The notes: generated from the sequence alone by a model not told the origin. 64,000 nucleotides of DNA from Rhyacophila brunnea (GCA_022495005.1 JAGYXB010002069.1:3162001-3226000), one strand, 5' to 3'. Shown: positions 12,067-24,682, numbered from the stretch's first letter. Program-made: numbers and translations.

Positions 12067-12103
12067 ATTTTGTAAATAGGTAGTACCTACCTATTTACAA
12101 AAT
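12067..12103. repeat. Perfect short hairpin
   Basis: Two 16-base arms (ATTTTGTAAATAGGTA and its exact reverse complement) are separated by the 5-base loop GTACC. It contains the TAGGTA/TACCTA word that recurs across the window. Confidence 0.9.
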
Positions 12104-12624
12104 AGTTAATGCTAAAATTATTATATCCAAGGTCCATATCTATTATAGCCCGGCCATCACAATTTTGAAACGGGGAAGAAAAATATGATAAACCATAATT
12201 TATAAAATTATACAATGAAGATGAAAAACAATAAAATATAATCAGTTTCTTTCAATTACGGCATGCATCATCAATCAGTAGGCTAATATTTTGAAAACGA
12301 GGGCGCAAGAGATCAAAATGTATGAAGAATAACACAGTAGAATAAATTTATTTCAAAACTGAATATATAAGATTGTAACTATAATTTTTTGTAAATATCA
12401 TTGTATTCTGAAAACACACGATATTTGTAGGTCAATAGAAATTAGGTTTTCGTATTTATTTATATTTTAGTATTTTTATATATTTTCCATTGCTAAAATA
12501 ATTGCATTTCCTCTGATGAGATTTGATGATGCAGACTAAAACAATCGAATTCGATACACTGATTTGTATATATCAACATAAATAAAAAGATCAAGTACCA
12601 AATTTAGGAATACAATTTAATTTA
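12104..12624. other. AT-rich non-coding stretch
   Basis: Nothing recognised before the family A arm. Confidence 0.5.
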
Positions 12625-13089
12625 AGGGGGGACATGCTCAGCGTACGTCAAAATGGAGCTTTTATGCTATTTTCAAAGCATGATCCTGGACATTCCTTAA
12701 ACGTTGTAGATAATCTATTTACATAATTTTGAAGCCTTATTATCCTTTATATTTATTTTAAACATTTGATGACTGCACAGAGTATTTTTATTACATAAAA
12801 TAGTATTCTTTTAAATCTCTCGCTCTAATGTTTTAGAATATAGTCATATTTCAGTACGTCCATGTGAAGTGGTGTTAAGATTTTTTATATTTAATAATTT
12901 TTAAAAGCATTTATAAAACTATTAGTAAAATTTATGTCGACATTAATATAGTGAAATATTTACAATAAAAAATCATATTGATAATCTCTGTGATCCCAAA
13001 TTTGACAAGAATTAGGCATTTTATTATTCAAAAAATGGGCAAGATTTACACATTTAAAGATACTGATTATAAGCTATGTCTTTGACCAC
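12625..13089 (+). mobile_element. Family A element, left arm of a long inverted duplication
   Basis: Homologous and collinear with 3407-3880 of copy 1 (GGGGGGACATGCTCA through AAGCTATGTCTTTGAC). It lacks the CAGTGGCGTAAC terminus. The reverse complement of 13319-13783 matches it closely and shares variants absent from copy 1 (for example GATCCTGGACATTCC). Confidence 0.85.
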
Positions 13090-13201
13090 CGTTTTAAAAA
13101 CCGTTTTTCGGTTAGGTATATGTTCAAACACGCGGGTTAACATGATCTTACTCTCTACTTCATTTATCGTTTGTCAATATTTATGGCTACGGCCGTATGT
13201 T

Positions 13202-13783
13202 GTAGCTTAGCCACTGGGAAATGCCAATAGAAATGGCCTATTTCAAAAAATACTACCTTATTCTTAGGTTAATAATTATTATAAAGCAAACATTATTCGT
13301 AGAATGTTTATCACATTTGAATGGTGAAAGACAGCTTATAATCAATATCTTTAAAATTATCTTTAAATGTGTAAGTCTTGCCCATTTTTTGAATAATAAA
13401 ATGCCTAATTCTTGTCAAATTTGGGATCACAGAGATTATCAATATAATTTTTTATTGTAAATCACTATAACAATGTCGACATAAATTTTACTAATAGTTT
13501 TATAAATGCTTTAAAAATTAATAAATATAAAAAATCTTAATACCACTTTACATGGACGTACTGAAATATGACTATATTCTAAAACATTAGAGCGAGAGGT
13601 TTAAAAGAATACTATTTTATGTAATAAAAATACTTTTTGCAGTTATCAAATGTTTAAAATAAATATAAAGGATAATAAGGATTCAAAATTATGTAAATAG
13701 ATTATCTACAACGTTAAGGAATGTCCAGGATCATGCTTTGAAAATAGCATAAAAGCTCCATTTTGACGTACGCTGAGCATGTG
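13202..13783 (-). mobile_element. Family A element, right arm of a long inverted duplication
   Basis: A nearly complete inverted copy that begins with the terminus GTAGCTTAGCCACTGGG and ends at GAGCATGT. Together with 12625-13089 it can form a hairpin of about 465 bp with a loop of about 230 bp. A 79-codon open frame inside (13221-13460) is incidental. Confidence 0.85.
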
Positions 13784-13833
13784 GGCCGTTAAGTGATAAA
13801 TATGTCGCACAAGTGTATATTATATTATATATA

Positions 13834-15693
13834 TCTATATATATATAAAAATCTCGTGTCACGATGTTTGTGGTCGAACTACTCCGAAATGGCTCGACCG
13901 ATTTTTATGAATTTTTTTATGTATATTTGTTAGGTATGAGAATAGGTCAACAAGTATATTTCATACCGCTAGGTGATTAGGGTATCTCTATCCAGAAAAA
14001 TTTTCTTTTATTTTTTTTTAAATTTTTTTTTTGTATTTTTTTATTATTTGGCATAATAAAATACCTATAACCTCAAATTTTCATTTTCCTACCCCCATCC
14101 TCCCATTTTTTAATCGCGATTTTATTATTTTTGTATGAACAAATTTTACCGTCGTTCGTATTTCAAACAGAACGAAATTATTTATGTTGTTGAATGACAG
14201 ATGGCACTACGTCCGAGAAGAATTCAAGAGAAGCGTCGCGTCATTTTGACATTTCATTCGGCAAATCACAACGCAGTGCATGCAAAATTTTGTACGATTT
14301 ATTTTAATTTATCTATTTTTATGTGCGTGTATTACAGTGCACAATGCCAGCAAGACGCAAGGGGGGCCATTTGGGCCGTAGAACGAATAAAGCAACAAAC
14401 ATGCAAAATACTAGAGCAGAAAGAACAGACGAACAAATCCAACAAGATAACAAAAACGTGCGTGTAAGTAAGCATGTCGCAATTGCGTGCATCTCAATCA
14501 CAAGAGGCACGAGCTGAACGAAATCAACAACGACAATTGGAACGGAGCCAAGCGCGCCGGTTCGTAGTTAACACACGCAGAGCAAATGACCGACAACGCC
14601 AACAAGTACATCGAACATTTACATCTGCTTCGTTCCTTCGTCTCGCATTCGAGTACGAGCCAGATATTGAATATTCCGCTCATCCGAAAGTGCTGATTGG
14701 TGCTACGGACAAAGAATGTCCCCATTGTCATGCGCTCAAATTCAAACATGAGTCAGCCGGGATGTGTTGCGCATCAGGAAAAATGCAACTACCAGAAATT
14801 GAGATACCACCAGAACCATTGAACGGCTTGCTCATCGGCACGGTTCCAGATTCAAACCTGTTCCTGAAGTCCATTCGCACATTCAATTCATGCTTCCAAA
14901 TGACTTCGTTCGGAGCAACAGAAATAGTTCACAATACTGCGGCAAATGGTCAACAATTCCATTCTACGTTCAAAATCAAAGGCCAAGTATACCACAAAGT
15001 AGGCTCATTGCTGCTAATGCCAAACGAACCACATACATTTTTACAAATCTACTTCATGGGCGCGGCGGTGAGGACATCAATCATGTGGATGCACGTTGCG
15101 GCTACAATAGCCTCAATTCGCCTAATGCCAGGCGCATCTGTTGAATGAGCACAATGAATTATTGAAATTCTTCAAAGCACACATGCATGAATTGCAAAGT
15201 GACAATCACGCTATTGTCATCAATCCTGATAAAACACCAGCTGGAGAGCACGTGCGTCGATTCAATGCGCCTGTTGTTGACGACATTGCTGGAATCATGG
15301 TTGGCGACCGCACATCGACGCGAGAAATCGTGATTCGAAGAAGAAACAATAATCTGGAGTTCATCGCTGACACACACCGTTCATACGACGCTCTCCAATA
15401 TCCGTTAATTTTGTGGAAGGGACAAGACGGATATTGCATAAACATTAAACAACGAGATCCTGTCACAGGTAATTCATTCATTATGAACATCATTACTCAT
15501 TTTGAATTGAGAAAATGAATGGTTGATGTTTTTTGTTTTTATCGGCGGTCATCGTCTACAGTGCTCTATTCCTCTTTCTGTCATAGATCCCATCCCCACA
15601 CACTTACGATACATTCGTTACTTTTTATTTAACAACCAAAATATTCACTAGAAATAATTTATATGGCTGAACAACGTTTGCCTGGTCAGCTAG
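13834..15693 (+). mobile_element. Helitron family 1, copy 1 (Rep/helicase-less)
   Basis: The 5' end TCTATATATATATAAAAATC follows an AT-rich flank. The 3' end ...GGTCAGCTAG is followed by host T, as expected for Helitron insertion between A and T. The 3' terminal phrase GTTTGCCTGGTCAGCTAG is shared with copies 2 and 3. At 1.86 kb it is far too short for an autonomous Helitron, and no HUH relaxase or helicase motifs are present. Confidence 0.9.
14344..15518 (+). pseudogene. Helitron N-terminal ORF remnant
   Basis: The reading starts MPARRKGGHLGRR (14344), shifts frame at a GTAA duplication near 14464-14473, and continues from 14474 with SQLRASQSQEARAERNQQ, a CPHCHALKF...MCCASG Cys cluster, then EPLNGLL, NSCFQMTSFGATEI and GQVYHKVGSLL, the typical N-terminal segment of Helitron replicase-helicase proteins. 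A frameshift near 15060 and a deletion of about 19 bp near 15131 (relative to copy 2) break it again before DALQYPLILWKGQDGY and the stop at 15516. The Rep catalytic region and the helicase are absent. It is non-functional. Confidence 0.85.
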
Positions 15694-15721
15694 TATATAT
15701 ATATATATATATGTGTGTGTG
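15694..15721. repeat. (TA)n(TG)n microsatellite
   Basis: A TA run followed by a TG run lies directly at the 3' end of the Helitron. Confidence 0.85.
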
Positions 15722-17207
15722 AATAATTTTTCATGCATAAATACCTATAGCATGATGTTAATACTTTACCTAACAAACGTTTGTACTTTTTGAGCCGTCG
15801 CCACCTTAATTATTATATTGACCATATTGTATCCTATTTTATGTACCTATTATATGGGGTTTTCTGGCATTCAGGCTCTGTGTTGAATTGAAAGGAAAAT
15901 TATAGTTTTCATAAGCTATAAAATGAATGACTTTTAATGAAGTTCCTGCTTGTCTATTAATAGACAGTGCCTGTTTTCTGCTATTCACGGGTGAAGGTAT
16001 TGTACGAATTTACGTAATAGACTAGCCATTGCCGATGCTGCTGCTGCTGTGTATGAAAACTCGTTTCTACTAGAGTTGCCCATAAAGTGACCGGTCTCGA
16101 AGACATTTCACGATACTCTCAGTATACGACAGTAATTTCTTTTATTTAATTTAGCCGTCTCTCATGTTCTTAACTGACACCTGTCTCCAGATTGCCCCAC
16201 CCTATTCCAATACTCATCCACAGAGTGAATCCACCCCTATATTGATCTGAATCTAGGTCGCTTCCGCTGAGGTATGACATAGATCAGAATCAGAATCTTA
16301 GAAGCCCGGTCATCTGGTCATTTCGACATGGATTGGTTACGATGAACAGACGCTACTGCAAGCGTATCGTTTAAATAGGTTAAACAGGTCATGGCTGTTT
16401 ATTTTTTATTATTATTATGTTCATTATTTAAACCCCATTTTTAGAGTGGGTACGAAGGTTTTATGCAATAACCTTTCAAATACTTTCTTCTTCTGTCTGG
16501 GTCAGGCACAAAAACTACTGGAGAACTTTAAAACTAAGACTATAAAATAATATATATCTAATCTATCTAGATATTTTAGATGACTGCCGAAAGAACATCA
16601 TATAAATATAATATGTTTCATTTTATTTGAAAATGTTAGTTTCCCAAAACCTCACACGTGTCTTTTCAATCAAATGTTTTGTGGTTCAAAAACAAAGTCT
16701 AATATTTACGTCTACAAAGATACAAAATATCATAGAAGAATGCTATTATGTACATTTTTGCATTAATATGTTTAAAGTTTTATCTGGTTAGGTATCGAAT
16801 TTAGTTAGACAATATTATGTAAATAGAACTATCTTATCATTTCTTAAATACAAACACATTTTTAAGTGACCTATTGACATTTTGGCAACCTTGTTTATTT
16901 CATACTTGACTAAACAAGATGGTCACATGATGCATGGTAGAGCTTGTGTTTTCAGAATGTCTCAAATTGCACTCTCAGTGAAATAAAATGCATTTTGAAT
17001 TTATTAAGAGCATACTTCAGTGAAACGGCAAATAATTTTCAACTATAGGTGCGACAAAATTTCGGACTCCCTGCCAATCGGAGAGCGATAGCCGAGCTGT
17101 AAATAGGTCAATTTGTTTTGCGATGGCGTCGGAGAAATTAATTCTTAAATCGTGTAAAGATGACTTAAAAACGTTACCCATTTACTTGAAAAAGAAAACA
17201 TGTCAAT
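15722..17207. other. Non-coding stretch
   Basis: Moderate-GC patches near 16180-16340 and 17045-17100 hold no recognisable gene or repeat. Confidence 0.5.
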
Positions 17208-17566
17208 CCATATATTATTATTATTAATAATAGAACAATAAACATAACATTAAATGGACGCATGTTGAATTTTATGACAACTTATGTTTTGTTCTGCACG
17301 CGTCATTTGCACAATCTTCGCGTCACTAGTCACGATCGTTTTAGACCGTGTCCCAGCTGAAGTATAGCCTTAATTCACGCTAGCCGCCATATATTATTAT
17401 TATTAATAATAGAACAATAAACATAACATTAAATGGACGCATGTTGAATTTTATGACAAATTATGTTTTGTTCTGCACGCGTCATTTGCACAATCTTCGC
17501 GTCACGTAGTCACGATCGTTTTAGACCGTGTCCCAGCTGAAGTATAGCCTTAATTCACGCTAGCCG
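17208..17566. repeat. Tandem duplication, unit 179-180 bp
   Basis: Unit 1 (17208-17386) and unit 2 (17387-17566) both run from CCATATATTATTATTATTAA to CACGCTAGCCG and differ at about two places (ACAACTT/ACAAATT and CACTAGTC/CACGTAGTC). The divergence is about 1-2 percent, so the duplication is recent. Confidence 0.95.
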
Positions 17567-18852
17567 CTATATATAAAATTATGGTTTTAATTACTTGACA
17601 ATATTCCAGGTAATCCTGTAGTCATAATTTCAAAAGCGTCTTCTCCATAGATATGATAATAATGCCATAGAAGTATGTCTGTCGATTCATTTGTTTGGTG
17701 TGTTTGTATCATTATTTCAATACAGTCAATATATAGAATAGCAATGGGTTAGCCGAAAATTTAGAGTACTTACACGATGCTAACATATTACTAATCAATC
17801 CATCTACAAAGTGATGCATAAATTATGCAGGAGAATTGATTTGACAATTCAAATGGGTACATAATAAATATACTTTTACTTTTATAGTCTATATTATGCT
17901 GAATCGCTTCCACGTTTCCACTGTCGACCGAAACGCCACTGGATATAGGCTACCTACATAATATTAATTCGACGTATACAATTTTATTTAACGTTTAATC
18001 GAAGTATACCAAAACAGTGTTACTAGGTACCCGGTTATGTTTTTTTGCGTAAGCTGGATTTACTTTGAAGGTAAAAATAAAATAAAATAATGACTGCAAA
18101 ATAACATGTTGAGTGTACGTAGGTCGTAGATGTTAAAATAATAGCTAAGGTCGATCGCCATGTGTTGTTTGTTTTCGGCAAGTCTTCGGTCTTGGTGCTT
18201 CGATTCGGCGTAAGACTCGTAATCGTATTGAGTATTGACAGACACTGACCATCATGTTCGTGCGGCATGCTAAAAACGTTCACCTTGGATATATAATCGA
18301 TTTAGTTGTTAGGTAGGTACCTACATAATATTTTATTATAATAAGTCGTAGTAGTGAAATCAAATCTAAGAAAGATTTATTTATAGAGTGAAAATAAATC
18401 ATGTTACTAATTTAAACATGTATACAATACGATTTAAGCTACCTTAATAACTAGACAATTTTCTTTATAAGTACCATATTATAATATTTGTGGGTTTTGG
18501 GTCTACTACTAGGAAATCGATAAGCAACAAATTGGGCAATTGTGACCTCCAAAGTATGCACGTGCTTTGAAACCTTTGCTTAGAAAAAGTGAAGGAAAAA
18601 ACATCTACTAGGTACTACCAAAGTATAATAGTTAAATTACAATAAAATTATATGTGTGCGAAATAATTCCAATTGTAAGGTAGGATAAGTACCTACAAAA
18701 TTTTAATTGAATATCTTTTTCAGTGAGTTGTTTTCATAGTAAAACATATCGTCAAATGTGTATTGAATTTAAGGCGTCTATAATGGTAGTAACGCTATGT
18801 AAGTGACCATTGAATATTGGAAATCGATGTCAACTGACTCTTAAGACTTATT
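17567..18852. other. AT-rich non-coding stretch
   Basis: Overlapping minus-strand frames at 18035-18283 lack known motifs. Nothing is called. Confidence 0.5.
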
Positions 18853-19020
18853 AATTTAAATAAAACGCAATTTTACATGACTAACTTCATTTTTATTAAA
18901 TATTAAACTGGACCGGTTTCGTCCGCCTCAGATGGGCATTGTCAACTAGTGAACTAGACCCTCTGAGCTAATAACAAGTGAAATTAGTACCTACTATACA
19001 ATTGCGTTTTACTTAAATTA
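18853..19020. mobile_element. Small TIR element (MITE-like)
   Basis: Imperfect terminal inverted repeats of about 23 bp (AATTTAAATAAAACGCAATT left; the reverse complement of ATTGCGTTTTACTTAAATTA right) enclose about 125 bp with an inner hairpin (CTCAGATGGG / CCCTCTGAG). The interior is GC-richer (ACCGGTTTCGTCCGCC). A TTAA-like junction is possible but not decisive. Confidence 0.65.
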
Positions 19021-19754
19021 TTTAATACATTGCATTTTCACCATGGATTGACAGTTGACCATAAAATATATTCTAAAAATAACAAAAGGAAACCTTTTTT
19101 TTTAATTTTCCATTCTATATGTATTGTCATAAACGAATAATAAATATTACTATTAGGCGTTTTTTAAATACTTTAATTATATATATAAAAATCGCTTTAT
19201 AAGAGGACGCTGGGTTTGCTATTTATTGCGGCCATCTTTGTTAGGAACGCAAGATGAATAAAGTGGCTAGAAGCACTTTACCAAAAGTGGGTTATTATGA
19301 TTGGTGCACGCGCCATGCTCAAATAGAAGATAAATATACTGCCGACTATTTCTTACAGTTATGAAGTAACAGATCTTGAACAACGCGGACGGCATTCTAC
19401 GATTGACAGCCTGCAATCATTTACAGAGGAATAAAATGCAAGGCGACGCCTCGCCAAACACCTGTCAACTATAATCGAACACTAGATTTACATTCATTTG
19501 TTTCATATCATTAAACATAATTTACCGGTATAATTTATAGAACAGAAAATGTAGTAGAATTATTATAGCGAGCACCATATTCGTAATATTGTTATCTACT
19601 CTTAAACCGATAAACCCGAGAACCGTCCAGTCGATATCCATTGCCACTCGAAACTGTACAAATAAGAAGTATACCTGTTAGTAATATTATTTAATATATT
19701 ATGCCCTACACAAAGTTTTATCACGCAAGTCAATGCAGACATTATTTAGTTAGG
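19021..19754. other. Non-coding stretch
   Basis: A moderate-GC patch at 19200-19460 has no open frame of note. Nothing is recognised. Confidence 0.5.
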
Positions 19755-19756
19755 TA

Positions 19757-21047
19757 CGAGGATGGGTCAATAAGTCCTTAGAAAAGCCGACAGGTGGCGC
19801 GACTAGTACTGAGGGCGATTTATTTTCATGCAGCGGCACTACCGATTCAGTATGCTGCGAAGTTTCAATCAGATTCGTCGGGTTGTTGTTTTTTATTTTC
19901 GTACATTTAAAAAAAAATTTGCTTGTTTACAAAAATGGAGAAAATTGAGTATATAGCTGTTATTAAACATTTTAATATAAAAGGGCTAACAGCAAAGGAA
20001 ATAAAAAATGAGTTGGATTTAGTTCACGGCATATCTGCTCCTTCACTTGCAACTATTTATAACTGGTTAAATGAATTTAAACGTGGTCGTACATCAACAA
20101 AGGATGAACCACGCTCAGGACGTCCTGTAGAGGTGACTACACCAGAAATGATTAATAAAATCCACGATATGGTGTTAAGTGACCGAAGATTAAAGTTGAG
20201 TGAGATAATTGAGGTTACAGGGATCTCAAAAGGTAGCGTCATTTCTATTTTACATGACAAATTGGGCATGAAAAAAGTTTCTGCAAGATGGGTGCCGCGT
20301 TTGCTCACAGTCGACAATAAACGCAATAGGGTGGTGGCCTCTAAAGCCCTGTTGTCGCTCATGCAACGCAATCCGGATGAATTTTTTCGTCGCTTTGTGA
20401 CTGTAGATGAAACATGGATACACCACTATACTCCCGAGACGAAAGAACAGTCAAAGCAGTGGATTGCGAAAGGCGAACCATGTCCAAAGAAGGCGAAAAC
20501 CGTAAAATCAGCTGGTAAGGTTATGGCTACTGTATTTTGGGATGCACGTGGAATTATTTTCGTTGACTATTTGGGAAAAGGAAAAACAATAACAGGGGAT
20601 TATTATGCATCTTTATTGGACCAGCTAAAAAACAAAATTGAAGAAAAACGGCCTCATTTAAACAGGAAAAAAATCCTCTTTCATCAGGACAATGCCCGTG
20701 TTCACACATGTTTACGATCAATGGCTAAAATTGAAGAATTGAAGTTCGAATTGGTCGACCACCCACCGTATTCGCCAGATTTAGCCCCCAGTGACTTTTT
20801 CCTTTTCCCAAACTTAAAAAAATGGCTAAGTGGACAACGTTTTTTTTCAAATGAAGAAGTCATCGATCGGACAAATGATTATTTTGAGGACCTTCCGAAA
20901 ACTTATTTTTCTGACGGTTTAAAAAAAATTGAGAAACGTCTAACCAAGTGTATTGAGCTCCAAGGAGATTATGTTGAGAAATAAAAAAAAATACAAAAAT
21001 AAAAACTGTTTTAATGCTTTTTTCTAAGGAATTATTGACCCACCCTC
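19757..21047 (+). mobile_element. Complete mariner transposon, copy 1
   Basis: The terminal inverted repeats CGAGGATGGGTCAATAAGTC (left) and the reverse complement of the right end (CGAGGGTGGGTCAATAATTC) share about 30 bp with three differences in the outer part. The element is bounded by TA on both sides (19755-19756 and 21048-21049), the mariner target duplication. At 1,291 bp with one full transposase it has the canonical layout. Confidence 0.95.
19935..20984 (+). CDS. Mariner transposase, apparently intact
   Basis: A 349-residue DNA transposase that would bind the element's own inverted repeats and cut and rejoin DNA at TA sites in the nucleus. I chose ATG at 19935 (MEKIEYIAVIKHF); the frame is open slightly further upstream but has no ATG. 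The N-terminal half (1-120) holds the two helix-turn-helix DNA-binding regions with a GRP-type hook (SGRPVEV, 61-67) and WVPRL at 119-123. The catalytic triad is visible as D158 (FVTVDETW), D252 (FHQDNARVH) and D287 (LAPSDFF), with 34 residues between the second and third, plus YSPDLAP at 279-285. That is the canonical D,D34D signature and length for mariner (about 345 residues). No frameshift or stop is seen. The sibling copy at 39596-40702 is broken. Subfamily is not assigned. Confidence 0.95.
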   Translation: MEKIEYIAVIKHFNIKGLTAKEIKNELDLVHGISAPSLATIYNWLNEFKRGRTSTKDEPRSGRPVEVTTPEMINKIHDMVLSDRRLKLSEIIEVTGISKGSVISILHDKLGMKKVSARWVPRLLTVDNKRNRVVASKALLSLMQRNPDEFFRRFVTVDETWIHHYTPETKEQSKQWIAKGEPCPKKAKTVKSAGKVMATVFWDARGIIFVDYLGKGKTITGDYYASLLDQLKNKIEEKRPHLNRKKILFHQDNARVHTCLRSMAKIEELKFELVDHPPYSPDLAPSDFFLFPNLKKWLSGQRFFSNEEVIDRTNDYFEDLPKTYFSDGLKKIEKRLTKCIELQGDYVEK

Positions 21048-21473
21048 GTAATATCACTATCTAACTACTATGTTCCCTGATTGTTTACTATGACTCAGCT
21101 CTGCGGTATTTTTATTAACTAACAATTTTAAAGCATGCTAATTTTCCCAAATAATGTAAAAGCCTCCACAATATTTTATTTTCTTAATTACATTTTTTGT
21201 GTTGGTATAGCTTAAAACCAACGATAATAATAATTATGTATTTGATTTTACGAAAATCCATAATGTGCGGGCACACCACTGCCAGCACCTCGTGATGTGA
21301 GGCAATCAATAGAGCCACAGAGAAGAGATAGTAGGAAAACTATTATTTATATTTGATTTAATCGGATTGCGAGAATTCCTATTATGAAAAGTTAATTGAA
21401 AAGAAGAAGGAAGAACCCGGAAGAGTTTACGAAAACCCGATTACCCAAGTAATCAAATCGTAAATGTGCTTAG
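21048..21473. other. Non-coding stretch
   Basis: No gene or repeat recognised. Confidence 0.5.
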
Positions 21474-21494
21474 CTCTTCTCTTCTCTTCTCTTG
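21474..21494 (+). repeat. (CTCTT)n microsatellite
   Basis: About four CTCTT units in a row. Confidence 0.85.
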
Positions 21495-22904
21495 CATAGC
21501 GATTACATAATATCATTTTTCATTTGCGCAAGTCAATTTTATGATGTTGAAATTAGAAGAAAACATACGTTTGAGAAACAATGTAGGCACAGGTAAGAAA
21601 AACGTGTACCTATGCCAATTGAATTAGGGTTTTGAAGATGATGTGTGTATCTCATATTGTCTGCGATGTTAAAATGACTGAGATATATTTATAGATATAA
21701 ATTTTGGAGTTTATAATCGTCTCTTATAATAATATGTTTACATAAAAATAAAAATTGAATGCGCTCGAAAATTCATTAAATACTTATTAAATTATTAATG
21801 ATATAAAATGTACAAGTATTATAATTTATTACTGTATTCGCATGGCATGGATTAGAGCTTGTGTATATTGTAAAAAATACAAATAATGTTGGTATCAGCA
21901 GTGAAAGTCAATTGAGATTCCATACAGCTCGTTCAACATATTAGGTATTATTATTAGAATTAAGTATAATATCTATAAGTTGCAACCAAACGTAAATATA
22001 CATTCTTGGCTCGCACCACATATATTTCAGTCAGTTCTATCCACCGGACAGGAGGAATAATATCTTAATCATTTATAGTATTTTTGACGATAGAATGGAT
22101 CTGGGTCAGACATTTAGCCATGTTCTACGGATGCATCAAGAGAGTATCTTGAGATGTTAGTATAGCCTTAGATTCTTGAAGGCGCCTAATATTATCTTGT
22201 GCTCGGAGGCTGTAGGTATTTTAATTTATTTTTTTACCAGAAATATTGGACGGTTTGTATGAAAAAAATGTATGAAATCATAATATTGTATATCAATCTT
22301 TGAAAACAACGGTTTTAATTTTGTATTTTTTTACAGCAATGCAATTTTTGTATGCGCCGCGGATTATGTCCTAGAGGCATATTGGATAAGAAGCTTGACT
22401 AACGAACCCGGAGATTTTTTTTCGTTAGTTAGGTGCACGGTTGGGTATCACCTTTTTTTAGTAAAATATATATTTTACTGGATGCTGTCTTTTATAACAA
22501 TGGAATATAATATGTTACATTCGGTAAATTTATCAATAAACTACTCTAGTGAAACAAAATTAAAAACGCGATGGCGCGTCCTTAGCGTCCAATATATTAA
22601 GTAGCGGAACGTGGCGAAGAAAAGAAATAACGAACGATATTTTTGCCAAATACGAGAATACTGAATGCACAAATGTTAAATCCTGTTTTATTTCTGCGGT
22701 TCAAGAAATTATTCTTTTGTAGGTTGATTTTCAATAAGGTTATTATCGTTTAAATAATATTTATTTTCAAACCATAATCCGCAATATTTTAATAAAATAT
22801 TAAGGAAATGATTAGCGTCCTTGATTGATTTTATTTCGAATAAGAATTGTTAATACCTACATGCATGTAAATAATGTTATATACTATATAGTATGTAACA
22901 AAAA
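21495..22904. other. AT-rich non-coding stretch
   Basis: A 69-codon frame (22395-22604) is open but unrecognised. Nothing else was seen. Confidence 0.5.
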
Positions 22905-23060
22905 TTAGGCGCAGGTTTGCGACGCCTGAGTGGTGGCGGTCGTTCGCCGAGGAATGCCGTCTTGCAAGCATAATATATCTGCATACGACTTTTTATGCGT
23001 TTGTCCGAGCTGTGAGCTCGGGGGGGCCATCGTTCACAATACAAAGGTGGGACGGACATG
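22905..23060. other. Local GC-rich patch
   Basis: A GC-rich island of about 150 bp (GACGCCTGAGTGGTGGCGG, GTGAGCTCGGGGGGGCC) in AT-rich surroundings. Both strands have short open frames without known motifs. It could be an untranslated exon or a decayed repeat. Confidence 0.3.
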
Positions 23061-24682
23061 TACCTATATACAATTTTGGTTGTTATTTTTAACTGTAGAT
23101 AAGATAGTAGATAAAACTTTAATATTTGGTATATAGTATTCCCGAACTGTCTTCAATTATTGCAACAAAAGTGTATACGAATGTTACTTTTCATCAGAAT
23201 TCAGTTGTTGGCGATTACCTTGGGAACTCGTGCTCTAAGCCGTCACCAAAAAACCTTCCATAGGTGCACTAAGTTGCCGACCACTGTTGTGCTAGCGTGG
23301 AATATCCAGCGCATCAAGTGTGGACAACGGCATCGGTGAATAATCGCTTCTTCTATTCTCGTGAACGTTATATTTGACAACAGTACCTACCTACATGAAT
23401 TCTATTAAAATAAACAAATTAGCTATTTTAATCAATTATAAGGAGATAACACCATTATCAAGCCTATATTTTCATATAGGTACAAGTTATGTGTTATGTT
23501 AAATATCAGCAAAAATTATAATGTACTAATTAATATATTGTCATACGATACTAGTACATATTTCTAGTATTTTGGATATATTTCATAATTCAATTTCATA
23601 GTTTCTAAAACCAATGACTAATATATCGATGAAAATATTGACAACAATGTCATTAAAATTCTTTTGTATGCCAAATCTTTCTCAAGTAGTTCGATATAAT
23701 ATAATATAATAATATATTACAATGAAAAAGTTTCACAAATACAGTTTACCTACGAAGTTATTAAGTATTATTTTAATATAATTCAGTTTCCGTATATCGG
23801 CTTTCTATATGTATATATAAATTACGTATCATAAAAGTATGTAGTTAGTAATGAGAGTAATTAAAATAAAATTGTATTACACAATGAATTCTGCCCGTTC
23901 CGTAAAATGTCAAACGAATGGGACCTCTATGTAAACTACGTACCTACTCAGAACGTACTTGTACGGGAAGATCGAAGTATGTAGCTTCGTTCACCTTTGT
24001 ATAAAGGCACGAGACTTTTAATTATTACGCCAGTGTTCTAAATCTCGTAAAACCATTTGTATTAGTAAACCAATAGCTATGTTACCTCATACAATAATAG
24101 TTTTATTTTAAATATCTGTCGTAGGCAGACCGGAACCTAAAAGTATTTTATTGCAATATTTATAACCAATAACTGAAAATTAAAGATTAAAAAAATGTTC
24201 GCATTTCTCGTAACGTGAAATATTTGAAATAATTGATAAGAGAACAAAATGAAAATGAAATTGAAAAAACAAACATTTGTCGGAACGTAAATTTGCGATG
24301 AGGGTTTTTTTCTCTCTTGTGGGAGTCGAGTCATGAGATAAAGCCCGCACCGATTGTAAAGAGTTATGCGAGACGAGTCACAATAATTAATTATCACATA
24401 TATTATTATTAGGTACAATCGATTTAATATAATTGAGCCAATACGATAGACTTGAAACATAGACGACAATTTTTCCATAAATTATGTTTTAATGCTATCT
24501 CTCTGATATGGGAAACAATAAACTCCAGTTCAATCGCAACTATTGAAACCTTATAAGAGGGAAAGTGTCACCGCTTAGAATGTTTAGATAGACCATTTAC
24601 ACTTTTTACTGATTCGGTATATCGTGTATACATACATACGTCTTCAGCCGAATCAATAATCGAATTGTATGTTTGAAATTAC
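23061..24682. other. AT-rich non-coding stretch
   Basis: A 113-codon minus frame (24137-24478) has AT-rich, hydrophobic low-complexity composition without a domain and is not called. Nothing else is recognised. Confidence 0.5.

Noticed and set aside
20057..20371. 104-codon minus frame inside mariner
   Set aside because: Antisense shadow of the transposase. The same frame appears at 40254-40568 in the other copy for the same reason.
24137..24478. 113-codon minus frame
   Set aside because: AT-rich, hydrophobic low-complexity translation without motif or context.
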